Shown one piece after another: positions 56,809 through 64,000 of a stretch of 64,000 nt of DNA; positions within the stretch are counted from its first letter, which is position 1, and each line of letters starts with the position of its first letter. Source of the DNA: Lachnospiraceae bacterium (GTDB lineage: Bacteria; Bacillota; Clostridia; Lachnospirales; Lachnospiraceae); NCBI GenBank assembly GCA_016287095.1, contig JAEEVK010000002.1, forward strand, positions 28,861 through 92,860, written 5' to 3'. A program made the translations under genes and the position numbers. Below the pieces are notes generated by a model. That model did no database searches. It worked only from the letters and a program-made list of their open reading frames with translations, and was not told the DNA's origin.

Positions 56809-58080
56809 ATGGATAACGGAATACCTTCATTAACACTTGACCCCAATGCAAGCGCTATGGCAGCACCCGCAGCACCTGCAGCAGTAGAAGCAACAGCAGT
56901 ACCTCAGGCTCCTGCAGCAACACAGGGCTTTGATGCATTCGAGGTTAAATCAGCACCTTCGGCACCTACACTCACACTTAATCCCCAGGCTGAGCAGCAA
57001 CAGCAACAGCAGCCTCAACAGCAGGCACAGCAGCAGGATAACAGTGTTCAGATCAATGAGGATATGCTGACCGAAGAGGAAAAGGCTATCGTTAATGATT
57101 TTGCATCCAAGATAGATATTTCCGATTCCAACATGGTTATGACTTACGGTGCAGCAGCACAGCAGCATATAGCATCATTCTCGGAGTCAGCACTCAACAG
57201 TGTAAAGACAAAGGACTTAGGCGAGATAGGTGAGACTCTTTCATCACTCGTTGTACAGTTAAAGACTATGGACGAGCCTGAGAAAAAGGGTATTGCAGGC
57301 TGGTTCCAGAAGAAAAAGCATGACCTTGAGGCTATGAAGGCTAACTACTCAAAGGCTGAGGCAAACGTAGATAAGATCGTTGAAATGCTTGAGCAGCATC
57401 AGGTAACCCTTATGAAGGACATAGCTCTGTTTGATCAGATGTATGACCTTAACCTCAAGTATTATAAAGAGCTTACCATGTATATCATAGCAGGTAAGAA
57501 GAGACTTGCAGAGGTACGTGCCACAAAGCTTCAGGAGCTCCGTATCAAGGCAGAGCAGAGCGGTGCCCAGGAAGATGCACAGGCTTATAACGACTTCGCA
57601 AATCTTTGCGACAGATTTGAAAAGAAGCTTCATGACTTAGAGCTTACCCGTATGATCTCTATTCAGATGGGTCCTCAGACCAGAATGCTTCAGAATAATG
57701 ATACACTTATGGTAGAGAAGATACAGTCCTCTATCGTAAACACCATTCCTCTGTGGAAATCACAGATGGTGCTTGCTCTCGGTATCGAGCACGGACGTCA
57801 GGCTACAGCCGCTCAGTCAGCAGTAACCAATATGACAAACGAGCTCTTAAGAAAGAATGCCGAGACCTTAAAGATGGCCACCATCGAGACTGCAAAGGAA
57901 GCAGAAAGATCTGTAGTAGACATTGAAACACTTAAGGCTACTAATGAAAACCTTATCACCACACTTGATGAGGTTATGAAGATACAGAGCGAAGGCAAGG
58001 CTAAGCGTGCAGCAGCTGAGCAGGAGCTTGGACGTATCGAAGGCGAGCTGAAGACAAAGCTCATGGAGCTGAGAAGTTAA
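56809..58080 (+). CDS. TelA-like protein (toxic anion resistance family)
   Basis: 423 residues. An Ala/Pro/Gln-rich N-terminus (1-85, with QQQQQQ) precedes the all-helical TelA core, recognisable from IAGWFQKKKHDLEAMKANYS, LEQHQVTLMKDIALFDQMYD and YIIAGKKRLAE. TelA members are linked to tellurite, nisin and cell-envelope antibiotic tolerance, with unknown mechanism. Cytoplasmic by sequence. ATG 56809 follows AGGAGGAG. It sits between the XpaC-like gene and the prion-like protein, all on one strand with 18-29 base gaps. Confidence 0.88.
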   Translation: MDNGIPSLTLDPNASAMAAPAAPAAVEATAVPQAPAATQGFDAFEVKSAPSAPTLTLNPQAEQQQQQQPQQQAQQQDNSVQINEDMLTEEEKAIVNDFASKIDISDSNMVMTYGAAAQQHIASFSESALNSVKTKDLGEIGETLSSLVVQLKTMDEPEKKGIAGWFQKKKHDLEAMKANYSKAEANVDKIVEMLEQHQVTLMKDIALFDQMYDLNLKYYKELTMYIIAGKKRLAEVRATKLQELRIKAEQSGAQEDAQAYNDFANLCDRFEKKLHDLELTRMISIQMGPQTRMLQNNDTLMVEKIQSSIVNTIPLWKSQMVLALGIEHGRQATAAQSAVTNMTNELLRKNAETLKMATIETAKEAERSVVDIETLKATNENLITTLDEVMKIQSEGKAKRAAAEQELGRIEGELKTKLMELRS

Positions 58081-58098
58081 AAAAAGGATGGATAGTTT

Positions 58099-59118
58099 GT
58101 GGGAAAGATAAAGAGCTTTTTCCAAAAGACTGGAGTCGCTATAGCAGTACTTGCCATGACTGTCATAGGTGCCATAAAGCTGTCACCTCCTCTGGTTGAT
58201 GCCAGCGTGTTTTCCCAGGCACTTACCGTAGCCGGTGGTCTGGTTGGAGCCGGAGTGTTAATGGCAGGCTGTGGTATCGGAAAAGCTATCCAGTCTTCCA
58301 AGGAGAAAAAACTTTTAAAGCAATATAATGAGCCCGAGCTTGAGAACCATAAGCAAACGGCTAATGACAATGTTAACGGAGCAAAGACCAGTTTTGCTAA
58401 CGCATTTAAAAACGGTTACCAGCAGTCAAACAATTATAATGATTTCGGTCAGAAGATGGGACAGACCGCCGAGAAGATCGGTGAAAAGATAGGTGAGGGA
58501 GCCAACAGACTCGGTGTTAAGTTAAATGATATATTTAACAATACCGGAAGACCCAACACCTCGGCAAATCCCTACAGTTCTACTGTAAATCACGGAACCA
58601 ATCCCTACAGCTCAAGAGACCGTATGAAAGCCGGATACGGCGGAACATACAACGGACAGAATTATGGAGCAAGTCCTACAGGCGATGTAAGGGATGCACG
58701 TCAGATGGGTAACACCGGCGGATATTACAGCGGCGGAAACCAGAATAATTATTACAACAATAACAAGAACGGCCGTAACGGTCAGAATGGCCAAAACGGG
58801 TATAATAACCGGAATAATTATAACTACAACAATAATAACCGTCAGAACAATTCGGGCTACAACAACCAGAATGTTCAGTACGGCGGACAAAATAACAGAC
58901 CGTCGAATAATCAGAACACTTATAACAATCAGAATGTTCAGTATGGTAACTATCAGAACGGTGGACAGAATAACAGGAACAACAGCTCCTATGGTGCTCA
59001 GAACACCAATATTCCTAACACCAGTGGCTTAGAGCAGAGTGCAAAATCAAATTACTTTGATAATGAGCCCGGCAGTTCATCATACAGGAGCGGTCCTTTA
59101 AAGAAAGAAAAGATCTGA
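58099..59118 (+). CDS. two-span membrane protein with Asn/Gln/Gly/Tyr-rich prion-like tail
   Basis: 339 residues. Hydrophobic segments at about 10-29 and 38-62, an amphipathic section (to about 150), then low-complexity sequence. Residues 205-310 are mainly N, Q, G, Y and S, with the nonapeptide YNNQNVQYG at 254-262 and again at 275-283. Such composition is that of prion-like or condensate-forming domains. Family not recognised. GTG start 58099 with AAGGAT upstream. Last of the five-gene set; exoA follows after 10 bases. Confidence 0.78.
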   Translation: MGKIKSFFQKTGVAIAVLAMTVIGAIKLSPPLVDASVFSQALTVAGGLVGAGVLMAGCGIGKAIQSSKEKKLLKQYNEPELENHKQTANDNVNGAKTSFANAFKNGYQQSNNYNDFGQKMGQTAEKIGEKIGEGANRLGVKLNDIFNNTGRPNTSANPYSSTVNHGTNPYSSRDRMKAGYGGTYNGQNYGASPTGDVRDARQMGNTGGYYSGGNQNNYYNNNKNGRNGQNGQNGYNNRNNYNYNNNNRQNNSGYNNQNVQYGGQNNRPSNNQNTYNNQNVQYGNYQNGGQNNRNNSSYGAQNTNIPNTSGLEQSAKSNYFDNEPGSSSYRSGPLKKEKI

Positions 59119-59128
59119 GACTAAGCTT

Positions 59129-59881
59129 ATGAAATTTATATCATGGAATGTAAACGGTCTTCGTGCATGTATGCAAAAGGGCTTTGAAGACTCCTTTAAG
59201 GCCCTTGATGCCGACATCTTCTGCCTGCAGGAAACTAAGCTACAGGCAGGACAGCATGACTTTGAACCTGAAGGATATTATCAGTACTGGAATTATGCCG
59301 AGAAAAAGGGATATTCCGGTACTGCTATTTTTACCAGAAAAAAGCCCTTGAGTGTCACAAATGGCATAGGAGTGGAGGAGCATGACCATGAAGGCCGTGT
59401 AATTACACTTGAATTTGAGGATTTTTACTTCATAGTGGTGTATGTTCCCAATTCTCAGCGTGAACTGGCAAGACTCAGCTACCGTATGGAGTGGGAAAAG
59501 GCTTTCTTAGCGTATATTTTAGGACTTGAGGCTAAAAAACCCGTAATCTACTGCGGCGACCTCAATGTAGCCCACAAAGAGATAGATCTGAAAAATCCTA
59601 AGACCAACCATATGAACGCCGGATTTACCGATGAAGAAAGAGCCTGCTTTACAAAGGTTCTTGAGAGCGGATACATTGATTCATTCAGGTACTTCTATCC
59701 CGATCAAAAGGATATTTATTCCTGGTGGTCATATATGTTTAAATCCCGTGAAAAGAATGCAGGCTGGCGTATAGACTATTTTGTAGTGTCTGAAAAGCTG
59801 AAAGACCGTATGAAGGATGCCAAGATCCATACCGATATCATGGGATCGGATCACTGTCCCGTGGAGCTTGATATAGAGTAG
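59129..59881 (+). CDS. xth: exodeoxyribonuclease III (AP endonuclease)
   Basis: Base-excision-repair nuclease acting on abasic sites. [10 protein letters not shown] at the start, FCLQETKLQ with the catalytic Glu, [14 protein letters not shown] and [10 protein letters not shown] at the end. 250 residues. ATG 59129 lies ten bases after the prion-like gene, so it may be read from the XpaC/TelA promoter as well. No strong terminator lies between them. Confidence 0.96.
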   Translation: MKFISWNVNGLRACMQKGFEDSFKALDADIFCLQETKLQAGQHDFEPEGYYQYWNYAEKKGYSGTAIFTRKKPLSVTNGIGVEEHDHEGRVITLEFEDFYFIVVYVPNSQRELARLSYRMEWEKAFLAYILGLEAKKPVIYCGDLNVAHKEIDLKNPKTNHMNAGFTDEERACFTKVLESGYIDSFRYFYPDQKDIYSWWSYMFKSREKNAGWRIDYFVVSEKLKDRMKDAKIHTDIMGSDHCPVELDIE

Positions 59882-59900
59882 AAATACTTTAAAAAAGTAC

Positions 59901-59929
59901 TTGACATTCGGATGGTTTTACAGTATTAT
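59901..59929 (+). promoter_or_regulatory. promoter of tRNA-Arg
   Basis: TTGACA at 59901-59906 (perfect -35), TATTAT at 59924-59929, 17-base spacer, 28 bases before the tRNA. Confidence 0.88.
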
Positions 59930-59957
59930 AAGAAAGTCGTCGAAAAACGATGCGAAT

Positions 59958-60031
59958 GTGTGTGTAGCTCAGCTGGATAGAGCGTCTGGCTACGGACCAG
60001 AAGGTCGCGAGTTCGAATCTTGTCACACACA
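59958..60031 (+). tRNA. tRNA-Arg (anticodon ACG)
   Basis: 74 bases. Acceptor GTGTGTG pairs with CACACAC, D arm GCTC/GAGC, anticodon arm TCTGG/CCAGA with loop CTACGGA (anticodon ACG, read as ICG after deamination), T arm GCGAG/CTTGT with two G-T pairs and loop TTCGAAT. The discriminator is A and CCA is not encoded. It has its own promoter and terminator, so it is a single-gene unit. Confidence 0.95.
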
Positions 60032-60036
60032 TAAGT

Positions 60037-60071
60037 AGCCTCAAACCACAAAAAAGTTTGGGGCTCTTTTT
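60037..60071 (+). terminator. terminator after tRNA-Arg
   Basis: AGCCTCAAAC (60037-60046) pairs with GTTTGGGGCT (60056-60065), one G-T pair, followed by CTTTTT. Confidence 0.88.
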
Positions 60072-60119
60072 ATAACAATATATGGATACTCTTTTTGAGT
60101 ATTATGGAGCAGTTTTAAA

Positions 60120-60845
60120 ATGGAAAAGAAAAGAACAGCAGGCAGGATAGCGGTAGCCAGTTTACTGATATCGGCGCTGATGCTTATATTTGGAACATTT
60201 AGGATAAATACATATGCCAAGGAATATGAGGCTATAAGGAGCAGTGTAGTACTTACAGAGACAGCTGCAGTATCAGAGACCAGTGAGGCAGTAGTTTCTG
60301 ATATCAATGAGTCGGGAGCTGCTGCTACAGAAGAGGAAGAAAAGCCCTCACTCGGAGTCAGGATAGCGAATAAACTGTCGGGATTACCCGATGAGCTTGT
60401 ATGCTTTGTCGTATCCATGATACCTGTAGTAGAGCTCAGAGGCGGTCTGATAGTGGCTGCAATTAAAAACGTACCTTTACCTAAGGCTGTTTTATTCTGC
60501 ATAGCAGGAAACCTGGTACCGATACCTTTTATACTGTTGCTTATCACACCGATATTTGCATGGCTTAAGAAAACTAAACTTTTCAGACCTATAGTAGAGA
60601 AGCTTGAAAAGAAATCTATGGGAAAGAGTGACAAAATAAAGAAATATGAGTTCCTGGGACTGGTCCTTTTCGTAGGTGTTCCGCTCCCCGCTACAGGAGC
60701 ATGGACAGGCTCGCTCATAGCATCACTCCTGGAGATCAAGATAAAGAAAGCTTTCCCTGCTATATGTCTGGGACTGCTTATGGCTACAGTTATAATGTGT
60801 TTCATAACCTATGGTATCCCGTGGCTGGTTAGCAACGTATTTTAA
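60120..60845 (+). CDS. small multidrug export-like membrane protein (COG2426 type)
   Basis: 241 residues. The core (about 85-241) has four to five spans with ELRGGLIVA and GNLVPIPFILL, as in the Sm_multidrug_ex family, whose transport function is not proven. Ahead of it is an extra span (9-27) and a Ser/Thr/Ala/Glu-rich, probably outer loop (40-75). ATG 60120 with GGAG at 60106-60109. A small ATACTC/GAGTAT hairpin at 60086-60102 precedes the site. It ends three bases before a possible start of the next frame. Confidence 0.82.
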   Translation: MEKKRTAGRIAVASLLISALMLIFGTFRINTYAKEYEAIRSSVVLTETAAVSETSEAVVSDINESGAAATEEEEKPSLGVRIANKLSGLPDELVCFVVSMIPVVELRGGLIVAAIKNVPLPKAVLFCIAGNLVPIPFILLLITPIFAWLKKTKLFRPIVEKLEKKSMGKSDKIKKYEFLGLVLFVGVPLPATGAWTGSLIASLLEIKIKKAFPAICLGLLMATVIMCFITYGIPWLVSNVF

Positions 60846-60878
60846 TTTATGACATTAGCGAAGAAGAACGGAGCATTT

Positions 60879-61718
60879 ATGGATAAACAGAGGAGCATCA
60901 CTAAAGAGCAGCTCATGGATCTGATAAAGAAGTACAAGATAGGAAAAAAGCCTCTTTCCAAGTTATTGGGCTGGGGTGAGACCACAGTACTTTTATACAG
61001 TGCCATGGATGTAGTGCCCGATAATGAATACACTGAAAGACTTTATCAGCTCTATATAGATAAGGGACAGTATCTGGAGGTACTTTTACAGAACAGGAGC
61101 AACATCACAGATATAGCGTTCAGAAAGAGCCTTAAGGCTATACATGAGCCTATATTTGAAAGTAAGATACTTGTAGTGGCGCAGTATATTATTGATATTA
61201 ACAAGAGAGCCATCTCTCAGGCACGTCTGGATGTTATACTTATGTGGTCTCAGATCATGTCTCTGTATCTTTATGATAGGCCTATATTTGAAGATATCTA
61301 CCAGCCTTCAAAGGGCAATGGTAATTCACCTTACAGACTGGTTGCCGAAAAGTATAAGGAAAAGCATTTCTTTTCATTAAGCGAGGATCATGTGGTAGAA
61401 GAGATGAAGGACAATCTCTACGAAGCATTTAAGACCAAGCTGGAGCCGGTACTTACCGATGAAGTAAAAGAAATAGTAAGTCATATATCGGATATGTTTG
61501 CGTGGTATGGAGAAAAGGCATTCTTAAGCCTGCTCGCTTCAGAACGATTCAGACTTTGCGGACCGCCCGATTCAAAGATCCGCCGTTCAGCTTCAAACGA
61601 TATGCTTAAGAAAGTATATACCGATGTATTTGAGCAGGCAAAGGTTAAGAAACTGACAGACCTTGACGGTTTTATTTCAAAAAGAATTGATATCTTAAGG
61701 AAAAAAATAGGAGATTGA
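60879..61718 (+). CDS. HTH plus SocA/Panacea-like domain protein, orphan antitoxin candidate
   Basis: 279 residues from ATG 60879, set by GGAG at 60870-60873; ATG 60849 is in frame but lacks a site. The N-terminus (about 8-60, KLLGWGETTVLLY) looks like the HTH of YgiT-type antitoxins. The middle (about 95-200), ILVVAQYIIDINKRAISQARLDVI then DRPIFEDIYQPSKGNGNSPY, resembles the Panacea/SocA (DUF4065) fold. Panacea proteins neutralise many different toxins, usually encoded next to them. No toxin-like neighbour is visible: the gene is followed by typA on the other strand. A solitary regulator is an alternative. Confidence 0.6.
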   Translation: MDKQRSITKEQLMDLIKKYKIGKKPLSKLLGWGETTVLLYSAMDVVPDNEYTERLYQLYIDKGQYLEVLLQNRSNITDIAFRKSLKAIHEPIFESKILVVAQYIIDINKRAISQARLDVILMWSQIMSLYLYDRPIFEDIYQPSKGNGNSPYRLVAEKYKEKHFFSLSEDHVVEEMKDNLYEAFKTKLEPVLTDEVKEIVSHISDMFAWYGEKAFLSLLASERFRLCGPPDSKIRRSASNDMLKKVYTDVFEQAKVKKLTDLDGFISKRIDILRKKIGD

Positions 61719-61741
61719 CATTTGTCAATCTCCATTTTTTT
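61710..61741. terminator. shared bidirectional terminator between converging genes
   Basis: GGAGATTGAC (61710-61719) pairs with GTCAATCTCC (61724-61733), loop ATTT, with T run 61735-61741 and A run 61701-61707 for the other strand. The stop codon of the HTH/SocA-like gene is inside the stem and typA's stop adjoins the T run. Confidence 0.92.
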
Positions 61742-63567
61742 CAGCCTTTCTTAAATCCTGCTCTCTTTCTCAATGTAGGATCAAGTATCTTCTTACGTAT
61801 TCTTAAGTTCTTGGGAGTAACCTCTAAGAGCTCGTCATCATCTATAAATTCCAATGCCTGCTCAAGTGAGAGGATCTTAGGAGGTGTAAGTCTCAATGCC
61901 TCGTCAGCACTTGATGAACGTGTATTGGTCATCTGCTTACGCTTACATACATTAAGCTCGATATCCTCACCCTTACCGCTCTGTCCGACTACCATACCTG
62001 CATATACCTGCTCGCCGGGTCCGATGAACAATGTACCTCTTTCCTGAGCGTTATACAGACCGTAGGTAACTGTTTCGCCGCCTTCAAATGCTATAAGGCT
62101 GCCCTGCTTACGGAATGCGATGTCGCCCTTATAAGGACCGTAATCATCAAATATTGTATTAAGTATGCCGTTACCCTTTGTATCGGTCATGAACTCGCCC
62201 CTGTATCCGATAAGTCCTCTTGCAGGGATGCTGAATTCAAGTCTGGTATATCCGCCTGAAACAGTGGACATACCGAGTAACTCGCCCTTACGGGAGCTGA
62301 GCTTTTCGATAACTGTACCTGAAAACTCATCAGGTACGTCTACCACAGCACGTTCCATGGGTTCCAGCTTCTCGCCATTCTCGCCCTTCTTGTAAATAAC
62401 CTGTGCCTTACTTACTGCGAATTCATATCCCTCACGACGCATAGTCTCGATAAGGATTGAAAGATGCAGCTCACCACGGCCGGATACCTTAAATGCTTCT
62501 GTGGTATCGGTCTCTTCAACTCTGAGGCTGACGTCTGTATTTAATTCTCTGAATAATCTGTCTCTTAAATGTCTTGAAGTTACCCACTTGCCTTCCTTGC
62601 CTGCTAAAGGTGAGTCATTTACTACGAAATTCATTGAAAGGGTGGGCTCTGAAATCTTCTGGAAAGGTATTGCCTCTACCTGGTCGGGAGAGCAGAGTGT
62701 ATCACCAATATGGATATCATCGATACCTGAGAAAGCTACGATGGAACCGATGGTAGCCTCCTGTACCTCTACCTTCTTTAAACCCTCATACTCATAGAGT
62801 TTGCTGACCTTTACCTTTTTGGTCTTCGAAGGATCGTGGAAGTTTACGATCACTACATCCTGACCTACCTTGATGGTACCGTTATCAACCTTACCTACAC
62901 CGATCCTGCCGACATACTCGTTATAGTCGATGGTGCTGACAAGTACCTGTGTACCATGGTTCTCGTCGCCTTCGGGTGCAGGAATATATTCAAGTATTGT
63001 ATCAAAGAGAGGTTTCATGTTTTCGGGCTTGTCTTCAAGCTCGAGTATTGCTACACCGGACTTGGCCGATGCGTATACAAAAGGACAGTCGAGCTGTTCA
63101 TCGCTTGCATCAAGCTCAATAAAGAGCTCAAGTACCTCATCGATTACTCGCTTGGGGTCAGCCTCGGGACGGTCGATTTTGTTTATACAGCAGATAACGG
63201 GAAGATTAAGCTCTAACGCTTTCTTTAATACGAATTTTGTCTGGGGCATGGGTCCTTCAAACGCATCTACCACTAGGATAACTCCGTTTACCATCTTAAG
63301 TACACGCTCTACCTCGCCGCCGAAATCAGCATGGCCGGGTGTGTCGATGATATTTATCTTTACTCCGTTATAATTTACTGCGGTATTCTTGGAAAGGATG
63401 GTGATACCACGCTCTTTCTCCAGGTCGTTTGAGTCCATGACTCTTTCTTCAACTACCTGATTCTGTCTGAATACGCCGCTCTGACGAAGCAATGCATCTA
63501 CCAGTGTGGTCTTACCATGGTCTACATGGGCTATAATTGCTATATTACGGATATCTTCTCGTTTCAT
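61741..63567 (-). CDS. typA: translational GTPase TypA/BipA
   Basis: Ribosome-associated GTPase of the EF-G family, needed for stress and cold growth and for 50S assembly. 608 residues. P-loop AHVDHGKTT, DTPGHADFGGEVERV, NKIDRPEA, a beta-barrel and the BipA-specific C-terminal end. The start codon (- strand) is at 63567, with GAGAGG at about 63573-63578. The only - strand gene of the window. Confidence 0.97.
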   Translation of the reverse strand: MKREDIRNIAIIAHVDHGKTTLVDALLRQSGVFRQNQVVEERVMDSNDLEKERGITILSKNTAVNYNGVKINIIDTPGHADFGGEVERVLKMVNGVILVVDAFEGPMPQTKFVLKKALELNLPVICCINKIDRPEADPKRVIDEVLELFIELDASDEQLDCPFVYASAKSGVAILELEDKPENMKPLFDTILEYIPAPEGDENHGTQVLVSTIDYNEYVGRIGVGKVDNGTIKVGQDVVIVNFHDPSKTKKVKVSKLYEYEGLKKVEVQEATIGSIVAFSGIDDIHIGDTLCSPDQVEAIPFQKISEPTLSMNFVVNDSPLAGKEGKWVTSRHLRDRLFRELNTDVSLRVEETDTTEAFKVSGRGELHLSILIETMRREGYEFAVSKAQVIYKKGENGEKLEPMERAVVDVPDEFSGTVIEKLSSRKGELLGMSTVSGGYTRLEFSIPARGLIGYRGEFMTDTKGNGILNTIFDDYGPYKGDIAFRKQGSLIAFEGGETVTYGLYNAQERGTLFIGPGEQVYAGMVVGQSGKGEDIELNVCKRKQMTNTRSSSADEALRLTPPKILSLEQALEFIDDDELLEVTPKNLRIRKKILDPTLRKRAGFKKG

Positions 63568-63620
63568 ACAAACCTCTCGTTAAAAACGCATAAAATGTGC
63601 CTATATTTCCAAACTTCATA

Positions 63621-63649
63621 ATTTTAGCAATAATGAAGAAAAATGGCAA
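63621..63649 (-). promoter_or_regulatory. promoter of typA
   Basis: On the - strand TTGCCA (63644-63649) and TAAAAT (63621-63626) are 17 bases apart, 54 bases before the ATG. Confidence 0.7.
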
Positions 63650-63700
63650 GTAAAATTTTTCTATATATAAGTAGGGAAATTTGTGTATTTTTACAAGAGA

Positions 63701-63963
63701 ATGTCTGTGAATGATGCCTGGATGGTGAGAGTGGTGGTACTGTCTGAAAACCGTGACCGTTCGCAGGATATGCTGTACGACTGTATCTGCATTTACTCTA
63801 CGGACGCTTGCAATCGTGCGTCCGCCCGATGCCGGACGCACTAAGGCTGCGCTAAAAATTCGATTTGGAAAATCGAATTTTTCCTTGCGTAAACACATAT
63901 CCAGTCGTAGCATATCAACTGCTCACTTTATGTTTTCATCCAGCACCACCACTTCAACCATCC
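63701..63963. repeat. long imperfect inverted repeat upstream of typA
   Basis: Left arm about 63701-63803 and right arm about 63885-63963 are inverse copies with moderate identity: GGATGGT, AGTGGTGGT, CTG, TGAAAAC, GATATGCT and ACGACTG recur in order on opposite strands. Between them are two smaller stems: GTGCGTCCG/CGGACGCAC (63816-63824/63833-63841) and a 13-bp AAAAATTCGATTT/AAATCGAATTTTT (63854-63866/63870-63882). Both arms can encode the same short peptide start (MV.VVVL.EN): a 47-codon frame 63701-63844 on +, and a broken one on -. It looks like a non-autonomous dispersed element or a decayed duplicate. Beyond it, to base 64000, I see no gene. Confidence 0.65.
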
Positions 63964-64000
63964 CTGCTTTCATTGTCATCGTAAAGGCTTCCCCTTAAGG

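Overview
The window reads as a chromosome segment of an anaerobic Firmicute of class Clostridia, most like the Lachnospiraceae. The reasons are the fused IspH-ribosomal protein S1 gene, the stp-prkC-rsgA-rpe housekeeping cluster, a MurE ligase with the meso-diaminopimelate signature, strong AGGAGG ribosome binding sites, frequent GTG and TTG starts, and sigma-A-like promoters of the TTGATT/TTGACA-17-TATAAT kind. Almost every gene is on the + strand; only typA at the far right is on the - strand. I see no prophage, transposase, CRISPR array or rRNA. There is one tRNA, tRNA-Arg(ACG).

Left part (1-25,900): the 3' two thirds of alaS, then nadK, argR and a YebC-family gene, ending in a clear terminator. 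recN-glgA follow, then a tightly packed run murE-priA-def-fmt-rsmB-rlmN-stp-prkC-rsgA-rpe covering wall precursor synthesis, replication restart, formyl-Met handling, rRNA modification and the PASTA kinase/phosphatase pair. Next comes a cyclic-di-GMP pair: a PilZ receptor protein and a large beta-propeller/Y_Y_Y/HD-GYP membrane phosphodiesterase. ychF and lgt follow, separated by a repeat-bearing spacer.

Middle (26,000-51,900): a division and cell wall cluster mraZ-rsmH-ftsL-pbp-murD-ftsW-ftsQ-ftsZ. It has a promoter and four GTG boxes at exact 10-bp spacing upstream of mraZ (a probable MraZ operator). mraY, murF and murG are absent from it, and a palindromic repeat sits where mraY would often be. 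After ftsZ come three subunits (E, F, G) of a Mrp-type antiporter, a membrane protein with an acidic tail, rimO, pgsA and a GerMN-like protein. Two gene fusions follow: HI0933-type flavoprotein with cytidylate kinase, and IspH with ribosomal protein S1. The second carries an in-frame ribosome binding site and ATG at the junction. Then cheR, plsX-acpP-rnc-smc-ftsY and a CPBP-family protease.

Right part (51,848-64,000): the least ordinary region. A near-consensus promoter drives five co-directional genes: an 897-residue Ala/Glu/Lys/Arg-rich helical protein, a three-span membrane protein, an XpaC-like protein, a TelA-like protein, and a small membrane protein with an Asn/Gln/Gly/Tyr-rich prion-like tail. 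exoA follows 10 bases later. The XpaC-TelA pair is a known but poorly understood stress or toxicant-resistance module. Here it is embedded in a larger set with a long helical scaffold and a prion-like protein, and this is the best candidate for an undescribed system. It is followed by tRNA-Arg, a COG2426-type membrane protein, a HTH plus SocA/Panacea-like protein with no visible toxin partner, and typA. A long imperfect inverted repeat lies upstream of typA.

All family calls come from reading motifs and overall resemblance; no database search was run.
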